NCBI RefSeq assembly: GCF_014904705.1
Contig: NZ_JACZCQ010000006.1
Coordinates: forward strand, 62,001-126,000
Source of the DNA: Nisaea sediminum
Lineage (GTDB): Bacteria > Pseudomonadota > Alphaproteobacteria > Thalassobaculales > Thalassobaculaceae
Length of the DNA stretch: 64,000 bases
Direction: 5' to 3'
Part shown: one piece after another, positions 25,460-33,911 of the stretch
Layout of the letters: the number at the start of each line of letters is the position of its first letter
Position numbering within the stretch: the stretch's first letter is position 1
Notes under the pieces: generated by a model
The model's input: only the letters and a program-made list of their open reading frames with translations
Database searches by the model: none
Told to the model about the DNA's origin: nothing
Program-made: the position numbers and the translations under genes

Positions 25460-25607
25460 GGGGGCCCTCGCCTGCTGTCATATCCGGGTAGTCGGCCTTT
25501 CCGTCGCAGTTGCGCGCGGCACGGCACCCATCCCGATAAGCCTATTGCCCGGGACCCGCAAGATGCTTACCACTCGACCTAACGAAGCTGATCTCCCGGG
25601 AGGAAAA

Positions 25608-26576
25608 ATGACCAAATTCGGAAAGCTGCTCTGCTCCGGCCTGCTCGCCGCCGCGATCGTGTCGCCGGCCTTTTTCGCGCCGGAGGCAACGGCCGAAACC
25701 CGCGTGACCTACAAGTCCGCGAAATCGACCTCGTCCTACTATCAGATGGCGGTGCAGGTCGCCGAAGCGGTCAAGAAGGCGACCGGCGGCAACATGGTGC
25801 TGACCGTCGAGGAAAGCCAGGGTTCGGTGCAGAACGTCAAGGAAGCGGCACGCCGCCCGGGCAACTACGTCTTCACCACCCCGCCGGCGCTGGTCAAGCT
25901 GGCCACCGGCAACCAGAAGATGTTCGAGGGTGACGGCGACTATTCCGGCATCCGCGCGCTCTTCCCAATCCCGTCGCTGACCATGCATTTCGTCGTCCGC
26001 GCCGACAGCGGCGTCGAGAGCTTCGAAGGCCTCGACGGCAAGAGCTTCATCATCGGCAAGGGCAGCTTCGGCGCCAAGGAAGCGGCCGCGAACTTCGAGC
26101 AGTTCGGCCTGACCGGCAAGGTCCAGCTGGTCGACGCGGAACTCAACTCCGCCGTCCCCGCCCTGAAAAACCGCCAGGTCGACGGCTTCGCCACCGCCGG
26201 TTCCTATCCGGCCCCGAACGTGATCGAGGCCGCCGCCGGCACCGAGGTGCGCCTGCTCTCGATGACGGACGATCAGGTCAAGATGACCAAGCGCACCAAG
26301 CTGGTGATCCCGGCCGGGACCTATCCGGGCGTCGATTACGACGTGACCACCACCTCGCTGCCGGTGGTCGCCTACAGCACCACCAACATGAGCGACGATG
26401 ACGCCTACACCCTGACCAAGGCCTTCTGGGAAGCCAAGGCGGACATGGCCAACAGCGCCAAGTGGTGGAACGGCGTCAAGCCGGAGATGCTCGCCAACGT
26501 AATCGGCAAGCTGCATCCGGGCGCGGCGCGCTACTACGCCGAAGCCGGAATCGCGGTTCCCGACGCGATCAAATAA
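25608..26576 (+). CDS. TAXI-family TRAP transporter solute-binding protein
   Basis: Periplasmic binding protein of 322 residues. A signal peptide (KLLCSGLLAAAIVSPAFFAPEATA) ends at about residue 30. The mature part begins RVTYKSAKSTSSYYQMAVQVAEAV, the ligand-binding opening of TAXI proteins, and later has PAGTYPGVDYDVTT. The start at 25608 has GGGAGGA 5-6 bases upstream. TAXI systems take up small organic anions such as dicarboxylates or glutamate; the ligand here is unknown. The fused membrane subunit follows after a 12-bp hairpin. Confidence 0.92.
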   Translation: MTKFGKLLCSGLLAAAIVSPAFFAPEATAETRVTYKSAKSTSSYYQMAVQVAEAVKKATGGNMVLTVEESQGSVQNVKEAARRPGNYVFTTPPALVKLATGNQKMFEGDGDYSGIRALFPIPSLTMHFVVRADSGVESFEGLDGKSFIIGKGSFGAKEAAANFEQFGLTGKVQLVDAELNSAVPALKNRQVDGFATAGSYPAPNVIEAAAGTEVRLLSMTDDQVKMTKRTKLVIPAGTYPGVDYDVTTTSLPVVAYSTTNMSDDDAYTLTKAFWEAKADMANSAKWWNGVKPEMLANVIGKLHPGAARYYAEAGIAVPDAIK

Positions 26577-26582
26577 CATTCT

Positions 26583-26610
26583 GGCGGAAGGCGCTCCGGC
26601 GCCTTCCGCC
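26583..26610 (+). other. Perfect 12-bp intercistronic hairpin between binding protein and permease
   Basis: GGCGGAAGGCGC (26583-26594) and GCGCCTTCCGCC (26599-26610) are exact complements around a TCCG loop, 6 bases after the binding-protein stop and 29 bases before the permease start. No U-run follows. Hairpins at this place in transporter operons commonly stabilise the upstream mRNA or cause partial termination, giving more binding protein than permease; that role is inferred. Confidence 0.8.
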
Positions 26611-26639
26611 GATCTTCCCACCCGACCGGGTCCCCGCAA

Positions 26640-28439
26640 ATGTCCATGCCCGCAGACGACCGGAGCGCCGCGCCGCGCATCGCGACCGCCGTCGTCACCC
26701 TACTCGCCTTCCTCTCGGTCGGCTTTCACGTCACCCTGATCTTCACCGGACTGCTGCCGAACCTCGTCGTCCGGCCGCTGCACCTTGCGCTCGCGCTGCC
26801 CTGGGTTTTCGTGATCGGCGCGCGCGGCAGCCTGTTCGAGCGCGCCACCGGATGGCTCTGCGCCGGAGCCGGCATCGCGATCTGCCTCTATATCGCGCTC
26901 CATGCGGACGCGCTCGGCGACCAGTACGGCTATACCGAGGGCTGGATACAGCGGCTCGGCGGCATCCTGATCCTCCTGATGGTGCTCGAGATGGCCCGCC
27001 GCGCGGTCAAGCTCGCGCTCCCGTCGCTGGCGGTGATCGCCCTGCTCTACGGCCTCTTCGGTCAGCATCTGCCGGGAGAGTTCGGCCATCCGGGCCTGCC
27101 CTTCGACAGCCTGCTCGGGACCCTGACCATCGCCGAAGGCGGGCTCTGGGGCCCGCTCACCGGCGTCTCGGTCAACGTCGTCGCCGTCTTCATCGTGCTC
27201 GGAGCCGTGGTTGGCGCGGGCCATGGAGGCACCGGCTTCATGAATGTGGCGACGCGGCTCGCAGGGCGCCTCAAGGGCGGGGCGGCCAAGGTCTCCGTGC
27301 TCGCCTCGGCCCTCTTCGGCTCGATCAGCGGCTCGGCCTCGGCCAACGTCGCCTCGACCGGCGCCTTCACCATCCCGACCATGAAGCGGCTCGGCTATCC
27401 CCGCTCGCTCGCCGCCGCGGTCGAAGCGGTCGCCTCCTCCGGCGGGCAGATCATGCCGCCGCTGATGGGCGCCGGCGCCTTCGTCATGGTCGAGCTGCTC
27501 TCGACCACCTACGACGTCATCGTCGCCGCCGCGATCCTGCCGGCCCTCCTCTTCTTCCTCGCCGTCTGGTTCGGCATCGATTGGTTCGCCGCGCGCAACG
27601 GCCTACGGCCGATGGACGAGACCGAAATCCCGGACCGCCGCGCCGTGCTGACCACGCTGCCCTTCTTCGCCATTCCGTTCGGCGCGCTGCTGATCGTGCT
27701 CTTCGGCACCGGCTACACGCCGCAATATGCGGCCGGCATCGCGATCTTCACCGCCGCCGCCATGCTGCCGCTGAACACCGACGGTTTCGCCGGGCTCCGC
27801 GTCACCTGGGAGCGCGTCACCACCGCCAGCATCGACGCCGCCCGGCAGATCGCCATGATCGCCTCAATCATCCTCTGCGCCGGGATCATCATCGGCGTGC
27901 TGAACATGACCGGGCTCGGCGTGAAGGTGACCTCGGCGATCCTCTCCTTCTCCGGCGGCCAGCTCTGGGCGGCGCTGCTTCTGACCGCGCTCGCCTGCCT
28001 GATCCTCGGCATGGAGGTGCCGACGACGGCGGCCTATGTTATCTGCATCTCGGTCGCGGGTCCGGCCCTGCAGGAACTCGGGCTGCCGCCGCTGACGGCG
28101 CATCTCTTCGTCTTCTGGTACGCCCTGCTCTCGACCATCACGCCGCCGGTCTGCGGCACGGTCTTCATCGCCGCAGGGATGGCGGACGCGCCCTGGCTGC
28201 AGGTCGCCGGCCATTCCATGCGGCTCGGGATCGGGCTCTATATCGTCCCGCTCGGCATTGTCGCGAACCCGGCGCTGATCGCGCTGACCGAAACGCCGGT
28301 TTTCGCCCTCGGCGCCTTCCTCAAGCTCGGCGTCGGTCTCGCGCTGATGAGCTGGGGGCTCGTAAACATCAAAGCCGGCCTGCGCGCCCTCGCCGCCTTC
28401 GCCGCAGGTGTGGCGGTGGTCTTCGCCTTCGGTATCTGA
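26640..28439 (+). CDS. TRAP transporter fused membrane subunit (DctQM, TAXI type)
   Basis: A 599-residue polytopic inner-membrane protein that combines the small DctQ part (four N-terminal helices, about 1-130) with the large DctM part. The DctM signature is seen in GSISGSASANVASTGAFTIP and EAVASSGGQIMPPLMGAGAFVM, and later in GMEVPTTAAYVI and STITPPVCGTVF. It works with the upstream TAXI binding protein, using an ion gradient for uptake. The downstream lyase (38 bases on) probably acts on the imported compound or a product of it. Confidence 0.92.
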   Translation: MSMPADDRSAAPRIATAVVTLLAFLSVGFHVTLIFTGLLPNLVVRPLHLALALPWVFVIGARGSLFERATGWLCAGAGIAICLYIALHADALGDQYGYTEGWIQRLGGILILLMVLEMARRAVKLALPSLAVIALLYGLFGQHLPGEFGHPGLPFDSLLGTLTIAEGGLWGPLTGVSVNVVAVFIVLGAVVGAGHGGTGFMNVATRLAGRLKGGAAKVSVLASALFGSISGSASANVASTGAFTIPTMKRLGYPRSLAAAVEAVASSGGQIMPPLMGAGAFVMVELLSTTYDVIVAAAILPALLFFLAVWFGIDWFAARNGLRPMDETEIPDRRAVLTTLPFFAIPFGALLIVLFGTGYTPQYAAGIAIFTAAAMLPLNTDGFAGLRVTWERVTTASIDAARQIAMIASIILCAGIIIGVLNMTGLGVKVTSAILSFSGGQLWAALLLTALACLILGMEVPTTAAYVICISVAGPALQELGLPPLTAHLFVFWYALLSTITPPVCGTVFIAAGMADAPWLQVAGHSMRLGIGLYIVPLGIVANPALIALTETPVFALGAFLKLGVGLALMSWGLVNIKAGLRALAAFAAGVAVVFAFGI

Positions 28440-28477
28440 TCTAGTCTCCTCCCGTCCAAGCAAACGGAGCCTCTCCC

Positions 28478-29827
28478 ATGTCCTCGATCGTCGTGAAATC
28501 CGCCATCTACGGCGACATGTTCGGCACCGCCGACATGCGCGGCCTCTTCGCCGACAGCACCATCCTCGGCCTCTATCTCGACGTCGAGACCGCCCTGGCG
28601 CGGGCACAGGCGAAACTCGGGCTGATCCCCGAGAACGCGGCGAAGGCGATCACCGAGGCCGCCGACGTCGACAGGATCGACATGGAGCGGCTCTCCGCCC
28701 GCACCCAGATCGTCGGCTACCCGATCCTGCCGCTCGTCGAACAGCTTTCGAACTGGGCACCGGACGGGCTCGGGCAATATTGCCACTGGGGCGCGACGAC
28801 GCAGGACATCATGGACACGGCCGACGTGCTGCAGGTCCGCGCCGGGCTCGATATCGTCGAGGAATATCTGGAGCGGATCGCGGCCGCGCTGGCGAAACTC
28901 GCAGAGGCGCATGCGGAAACCCCGATGGCGGGGCGCACCCATCTGCAGCATGCCCTCCCCGTCAGCTTCGGCTTCAAGGCGGCAACCTGGCTTTCCGCCA
29001 TCGACCGGCACCTGCAGCGGCTGAAGGAACTGCGTCCCCGGGTCGAGGTGGTGCAGTTCTCCGGCGCCGCCGGGACGCTGGCCTCGCTCTCCGGCAACGG
29101 ACTCGCGACCCAGGCGGCGCTGGCGGAGGAGCTCGGCCTCGGTGTGCCGGACATCACCTGGCACACGATCCGCGACGGGCTCGCCGAAGTCACCGGCTTC
29201 CTCGCGCTCGTCACCGGGACCATCGGCAAGATCGGCTACGACATCATGCTGATGATGCAGACGGAAACGGGCGAAGTGCTGGAGCCCTTCGTCGCCGGAC
29301 GCGGCGCCTCCTCGACCATGCCGCAGAAACGCAACCCGATCTCCTCGGAGATGATGCTCGCCTCCTCCAAGATCGTGCGCGAGCAGCACAGCGCCATGCT
29401 CGACGCCATGGTGCAGGACCACGAGCGAGCCACCGGCCAATGGCACGTCGAATGGCACGCCCTGCCGACCGCCTTCATCGTCGCCTCCGGCGGGCTCGCC
29501 GCCGCGGCGGAAGTGCTGGAGGGCCTGGAAGTGCGCCCGGACGCCATGCGCAAGGTGCTCGACACCACCAGGGGCCTGATCGTCGCAGAAGCGGTGATGA
29601 TGGGCCTCGCCCCCCATATCGGCCGCCAGGTCGCCCATGACGTGGTCTACGATTGCTGCCGCAAGGCGCTCGCCGGAGAGGCGACGTTCCTCGACGCGCT
29701 GATGGAGGAAAAGGCGATTTCCGACACGCTCGACCGGGGAACGGTCGAGGCGCTGACGAAGCCGGAGAACTATCTCGGCGAGGCGCCGGAAATGGTGCGC
29801 CGCCTACTGCTGAAACGGCGCGGCTGA
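28478..29827 (+). CDS. Aspartase/fumarase-superfamily lyase (PurB/PcaB-like)
   Basis: A 449-residue homotetrameric-type lyase. The superfamily signature is at about residues 277-287 (SSTMPQKRNP), with GATTQDIMDT and AGRTHLQHALP as the other two conserved regions. It resembles 3-carboxymuconate cycloisomerase and adenylosuccinate lyase, but adjacency to a TAXI transporter rather than to purine or protocatechuate genes suggests a catabolic lyase for an imported anionic substrate. In this superfamily close homologues differ widely in substrate, so I leave the name general. Confidence 0.85.
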   Translation: MSSIVVKSAIYGDMFGTADMRGLFADSTILGLYLDVETALARAQAKLGLIPENAAKAITEAADVDRIDMERLSARTQIVGYPILPLVEQLSNWAPDGLGQYCHWGATTQDIMDTADVLQVRAGLDIVEEYLERIAAALAKLAEAHAETPMAGRTHLQHALPVSFGFKAATWLSAIDRHLQRLKELRPRVEVVQFSGAAGTLASLSGNGLATQAALAEELGLGVPDITWHTIRDGLAEVTGFLALVTGTIGKIGYDIMLMMQTETGEVLEPFVAGRGASSTMPQKRNPISSEMMLASSKIVREQHSAMLDAMVQDHERATGQWHVEWHALPTAFIVASGGLAAAAEVLEGLEVRPDAMRKVLDTTRGLIVAEAVMMGLAPHIGRQVAHDVVYDCCRKALAGEATFLDALMEEKAISDTLDRGTVEALTKPENYLGEAPEMVRRLLLKRRG

Positions 29828-29830
29828 GGC

Positions 29831-30589
29831 TCAGGCATTCTCGAACAGGTTCCGGCCTGTCCGGTCAGAGCCGCGCATCAGGAACACCTTCTGCTTCGAC
29901 TGGTCGCGGACCTTCTGGGCCTCGGCCTTCTGTTTCGCGAGATCGCGGTCAAAGAGGCTCGTCGTCGGCATGAAGCGCATGGTCATGCCGCGGCGCGGCT
30001 TGTCCGAATGGTTCGCCTCGGAGCCGTGCAGCAGATAGACGTCGTGCAGCGAGATCTGCCCGGGTTCCAGCACGAGATCGACCGCTTCCGCCTCGTCGTA
30101 GGTCGAGGGATCGAGTTCCTGGTTCAACGTCACGTCCGTCGCGTCGGTCCGGTTGTGCGCCTTCAGCCGCTGGTCCTTGTGCGAGCCGCGGATGAATTTC
30201 AGGCAGCCGTTCTCCGGCGTCGCCGCATCCACCGCGAGCCAGACCGTGCAGGTCGCGAGCGGACGGATCGGCCAGTATTCGCCGTCCTGGTGCCAGGGCG
30301 TGCGCTTGCCGCCATGCGCCGGCTTGGCGAAGAAGCTCATGTTCCAGAGCGCGATGTCAGGGCCGATCACCTGCGCGATCATGTCGAGAATTTCCGGATC
30401 CTCGGCGAACTCCCGGAAGCTCGGCTCGTAGTCGAGCAGGGCGTTGCAGTAATCCTTGAATTCGGGATGGCGCTCCAGCAGGGCAGCATGGAGCTGCTTG
30501 ATCCGCTCCAGCTTGTCCGGCGAGAGACGGAAATCCGGGATGACATAGCCATCCTCGTGGTAGCGGGCGACCTGGTCTTTGGTCAGCAT
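29831..30589 (-). CDS. Phytanoyl-CoA dioxygenase family protein
   Basis: Fe(II)/2-oxoglutarate-dependent oxygenase of 252 residues. The iron triad is visible as His-x-Asp in TPWHQDGEYWPI (about residue 98-101) and His in LLHGSEANHSDKPRRG, whose Arg would bind 2-oxoglutarate. The start at 30589 has GGGAGGAT just upstream. Only 3 bases separate its stop from the convergent lyase stop. Members hydroxylate many small molecules (ectoine, phosphonates, lipids); the substrate is unknown here. Confidence 0.87.
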   Translation of the reverse strand: MLTKDQVARYHEDGYVIPDFRLSPDKLERIKQLHAALLERHPEFKDYCNALLDYEPSFREFAEDPEILDMIAQVIGPDIALWNMSFFAKPAHGGKRTPWHQDGEYWPIRPLATCTVWLAVDAATPENGCLKFIRGSHKDQRLKAHNRTDATDVTLNQELDPSTYDEAEAVDLVLEPGQISLHDVYLLHGSEANHSDKPRRGMTMRFMPTTSLFDRDLAKQKAEAQKVRDQSKQKVFLMRGSDRTGRNLFENA

Positions 30590-30697
30590 GGCATCCTCCC
30601 CTGATACCTTTTTCCACGAGCTTAGCGCCTACCGCCATGCTTGTCCCGGCGCGCGGAATGATGGAGAGTCTGCGGGATTCGAGTGGGGGAACTGACA

Positions 30698-31342
30698 ATG
30701 ACGATTGATCGTGGCGAAGCGCTCCGGACGCGCCTTGCGGCCTTGAAGGTGGTGCCGGTGATCCGGACGCCAACCTCGGATCTCGCGATCCGCGCCTGCG
30801 AATGGCTGCTGGACGCGGGTATGCAGACGCTGGAATTGACCTTCACCACGCCCGATGCGCACCGCGTCATCGAGACCTTCGCCCGCACCGCACCGGACGC
30901 GCTGATCGGCGCCGGCACGGTGCGCACGGCGGAGCAGGCGAAAGCGGCGGCCGATGCCGGTGCCGCTTTCCTGGTTTCGCCCGGTGCCGCCGCCGGAGTT
31001 GCCGAAGCCGCCAGGGCATTCGGTATCCCGTATCTGCCCGGAGCCGCCACGCCGAGCGAGGTCGAGGCCCGCTGGGCCGAGGGCGCGACTTTGGTGAAGA
31101 TCTTCCCAGCCCGCGAATGCGGCGGACCCGGTTTCCTGAAGGCGGTGAAGTCGGTCTATCCGGAGATCCCGCTGATGCCGACCGGCGGCGTCTCTCCCGA
31201 AACCGCGAAATCCTATCTCGAGGCCGGCGCGCTCTGCCTCGGCATGGGCGGTGAGCTGGTTTCGGTCGCGGCCCTGAAGGCGAACGACCCGGCGCCGATC
31301 CGCGATGCCGTCGCCCGCGCCTTCGCCGCGGTCGCCTCATGA
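30698..31342 (+). CDS. eda: KDPG aldolase (2-keto-3-deoxy-6-phosphogluconate aldolase)
   Basis: Class I aldolase of 214 residues splitting KDPG into pyruvate and glyceraldehyde-3-phosphate. Conserved segments: VVPVIRTPTSD, LELTFTTPDA (catalytic Glu), IGAGTVRTAEQ, VSPGAAAGVAEAA, the Schiff-base Lys in LVKIFPARECGG, and PLMPTGGVSPE. The start at 30698 has GGGGGA about 10 bases upstream; 30683 is a weaker alternative. It overlaps the kinase gene by ATGA. Eda could also accept 6-phospho-2-keto-3-deoxygalactonate. Confidence 0.92.
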   Translation: MTIDRGEALRTRLAALKVVPVIRTPTSDLAIRACEWLLDAGMQTLELTFTTPDAHRVIETFARTAPDALIGAGTVRTAEQAKAAADAGAAFLVSPGAAAGVAEAARAFGIPYLPGAATPSEVEARWAEGATLVKIFPARECGGPGFLKAVKSVYPEIPLMPTGGVSPETAKSYLEAGALCLGMGGELVSVAALKANDPAPIRDAVARAFAAVAS

Positions 31343-32259
31343 GCGCTTATCCCGACCTGCTCTGCCTCGGCGAGCCGCTGCTGGAATTCAACCAGCAGCG
31401 GGATGGACGCTATCTCGCGGGCCATGGCGGCGACACCTCGAACGCCGCCATCGCGGCGGCCCGGCAGGGCGCCTCGGTCGGCTACCTCACCCGCATCGGA
31501 CGCGATCCCTTCGGCGAGAGCTTCCGGGAGCTCTGGGAGACAGAGGGCGTCGACATGCGCGGCGTCGAGGCGGCGGAGGACGGGCATACCGGGATCTATT
31601 TCGTCACCCACGGTCCCGACGGGCACCAGTTCAGCTATTTCCGTGCCGGCTCCGCCGCAAGCCGGATGACACCGGATTTCCTCCCGCGCGAGATGATCGG
31701 CGCCGCGAAGATCCTGCACATGTCCGGGATCAGCCAGGCGATCTCCGCGAGCGCCGCCGACACCGTCTTCGCAGCCATCGCGCTGGCGAAGGAGGCCGGC
31801 GTGAAAGTCTCCTTCGACCCCAATCTGCGCCTGAAGCTCTGGCCGCTGGACCGCGCCCGCGCGGTGATACATGCAGCAATGGCCGAGGCGCACATCGCCC
31901 TGCCGGGGCTCGACGACGCCGTCGCACTGACCGGCAAGGAGAAACCGGACGAGATCGCGGATTTCTATCTCGAACTCGGCGCCGGCATCGTCGCGCTGAC
32001 TCTCGGGGCGGAAGGGTGCCTTGTGGCAACGGCAGACGGACGACAGCGGATCCCGGGACGTCCGGTCGCGGCAAGGGACGCGACCGGCGCGGGCGACACC
32101 TTCGACGGCAGCTTTCTCGCGGAGTACCTGCGCACCGGCGATCCGTTCCGTGCGGCGCTCTATGCCAATGCGGCGGCGGCGCTCGCGACCCAGGGTTACG
32201 GCGCGGTCGAGCCGATGCCGAGACGCGAAAAAGTCGAGACCCTGCTCGACCAAAGCTGA
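31339..32259 (+). CDS. kdgK: PfkB-family sugar kinase, probable 2-keto-3-deoxygluconate kinase
   Basis: Ribokinase-like kinase of 306 residues. The N-terminal substrate motif is GGDTSNAAIAAARQGASVGYLTRIGRDPFG, split here by its residues 31-60, and the anion-hole/catalytic Asp motif is ARDATGAGDTFDG near residue 250. Overlap with the KDPG aldolase start/stop indicates that the kinase feeds the aldolase: KDG + ATP to KDPG. The hexonate dehydratase that would make KDG is not in this window. Naming as KdgK rests on this pairing. Confidence 0.87.
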   Translation: MSAYPDLLCLGEPLLEFNQQRDGRYLAGHGGDTSNAAIAAARQGASVGYLTRIGRDPFGESFRELWETEGVDMRGVEAAEDGHTGIYFVTHGPDGHQFSYFRAGSAASRMTPDFLPREMIGAAKILHMSGISQAISASAADTVFAAIALAKEAGVKVSFDPNLRLKLWPLDRARAVIHAAMAEAHIALPGLDDAVALTGKEKPDEIADFYLELGAGIVALTLGAEGCLVATADGRQRIPGRPVAARDATGAGDTFDGSFLAEYLRTGDPFRAALYANAAAALATQGYGAVEPMPRREKVETLLDQS

Positions 32260-32264
32260 AATTT

Positions 32265-32286
32265 GTATAGACGATTAGGTCTACAC
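32265..32286. repeat. Inverted repeat after kdgK
   Basis: GTATAGAC (32265-32272) and GTCTACAC (32279-32286) pair at seven of eight positions around GATTAG. There is no U-run after it, so it is a poor terminator; it could be an operator for the downstream phosphate permease or a short mRNA hairpin. Confidence 0.35.
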
Positions 32287-32363
32287 GGCGCCGGTCCGCT
32301 TCCGTTACAATCAGATCCGATCAGTCCCGCTTTGCGGTTGTTGATCAGCACGCATTACGGATC

Positions 32364-33821
32364 ATGGACATGCAAGGCGACAGCACAGCGCCCGAAGCGC
32401 CTCTCGGACGGATGCTGCTTCTCGGCGGCCCGCGTCACCCGTCCGTTCTCCCGCCGATCCAGCTCTTTCTGGTGACGATCGCGCTCGCCTGCACTGCGGC
32501 ATTGATCGGTTACGTGAACGGAACGCCGGAGGACGCCGTCCTCACCGGCGCCGTCGCCCTGCTCGGCGGATACATGGCGGCCAATGTCGGCGCGAACGAC
32601 GTGGCGAACTCCGTCGGCCCGCTGGTCGGCGCCCGCGCGCTGCCACTCGGCGCCGCCCTGCTGCTTGCGGCAGGCGCAGAGATCGCCGGCGCGCTCCTCG
32701 CCGGCGACCATATCGTCGGACGGATCGCCTTCCGCATCGTCGATCCGGACATGGTGCGCGACCCGACCGGCTTCGTCTTCGGCATGGCGGCGGCACTCGC
32801 CGGCGCCGCGCTCTGGGTTAATGCCGCGAACCTGCTGCACGCTCCGATCTCCACCACCCATGCCATCATCGGCGGCATCGTCGGAGTCGGTCTCTTCGCC
32901 CTCGGCGTGCATGCGATCAACTGGGGCGAGATTGTCGCCATCACGCTCGGCTGGTTCGTCTCCCCCGTGGCGAGCGGCCTCGTCGCCATCGTCATTCTCG
33001 CCTTCATCAAGCGCGAAATGCTCAGCGTGCAGGACAAGGTCCGCGCGGCACGGACCTGGATCCCGATCCTGGTCGCGGCCATGTCGGCCCTCTTCACACT
33101 CTTCCTGATCAACAAGGGGCTGGGCAATCTCTGGCAGCCGACGAAGCCGGTGCTGGTCACGACGGTGCTGGCCGCCTCGATCGCGACTCTCGCGCTCGCC
33201 GGCCCCTACATCCGCCGCACGTCGATGGGCCTTGCGAACCGTCCGCAGACCGTGCGCAAGCTGTTCCGCGTACCGCTGATCGCAGCCGCCGCCTTTCTCG
33301 CCTTCGCCCACGGCGCCAACGACATCGCGAATATCGCGGGGCCAATGACCGCGATCCTGCATGTCCAGGCGACCTCCGACCTCGCGATCGCCCCCGGTAT
33401 TCCCCTCTGGATCTTCCTGGTCGGCGCGCTCGGCCTCGCCTTCGGCCTGCTGCTCTTCGGCAGCCCGATGGTCCGGATCGTCGCGATGCGGATCACCAAG
33501 ATCAACCCGGTGCGTGCCTATTCCGTCGCCATGGCGACCGCAGCGACGGTGACGATGGCGTCGTGGATCGACCTGCCAGTCAGCACCACGCAGATCGCCG
33601 TCGGCGCGATCTTCGGGATCGGCATCTACCGAGAATTCCGGGCCCGGAAGGATGCCGAGAAAGCCGTCCTGCAGGAGGGCGCCAAGCTGAAGCGCCGCCG
33701 GCTGCTGATCCGGCGCGGCGACGTTGCCCGCATCCTCATTGCCTGGGCGGTCACCTTCCCGGCAGCCGCGCTGATATCCGGCGCGCTCTTCGCCCTGGTT
33801 TCCTTCCTGCTCGATCTCTGA
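32364..33821 (+). CDS. Inorganic phosphate transporter, PiT family
   Basis: A 485-residue polytopic protein with the two duplicated PiT signatures: AANVGANDVANSVGPLVGAR in the N-terminal half and AFAHGANDIANIAGPMTAI in the C-terminal half. About ten membrane segments and a central cytosolic loop (KREMLSVQDKVRAART) are visible. It should import metal-phosphate with protons at low affinity. It stands alone; no PhoU-like or DUF47 partner is next to it, and no clear Pho box was recognised. Confidence 0.92.
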   Translation: MDMQGDSTAPEAPLGRMLLLGGPRHPSVLPPIQLFLVTIALACTAALIGYVNGTPEDAVLTGAVALLGGYMAANVGANDVANSVGPLVGARALPLGAALLLAAGAEIAGALLAGDHIVGRIAFRIVDPDMVRDPTGFVFGMAAALAGAALWVNAANLLHAPISTTHAIIGGIVGVGLFALGVHAINWGEIVAITLGWFVSPVASGLVAIVILAFIKREMLSVQDKVRAARTWIPILVAAMSALFTLFLINKGLGNLWQPTKPVLVTTVLAASIATLALAGPYIRRTSMGLANRPQTVRKLFRVPLIAAAAFLAFAHGANDIANIAGPMTAILHVQATSDLAIAPGIPLWIFLVGALGLAFGLLLFGSPMVRIVAMRITKINPVRAYSVAMATAATVTMASWIDLPVSTTQIAVGAIFGIGIYREFRARKDAEKAVLQEGAKLKRRRLLIRRGDVARILIAWAVTFPAAALISGALFALVSFLLDL

Positions 33822-33854
33822 CCTGCACGAAGTGCGGGCCTCGCCTAAATTTTC

Positions 33855-33879
33855 ATTTAGTTGACAAAGTCAAATAAAT
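33855..33879. promoter_or_regulatory. 25-bp near-perfect palindrome, probable MarR operator
   Basis: ATTTAGTTGAC (33855-33865) and GTCAAATAAAT (33869-33879) match as inverted repeats at 10 of 11 positions around AAA. It sits 33-57 bases before the MarR-GNAT start in a distinctly A+T-rich patch and contains a TTGACA hexamer (33861-33866) that could be the -35 element. The size and A+T-rich symmetry are typical of MarR-family operators, so autoregulation of the regulator-exporter pair is the simplest reading. Confidence 0.7.
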
Positions 33880-33911
33880 AGATGACGGTGGCAATCAAAT
33901 GGAGGATTGCC

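Noticed and set aside
24551-25607. SAM riboswitch near the homocysteine methyltransferase
   Set aside because: The divergent 150-base region shows no conserved aptamer pattern.
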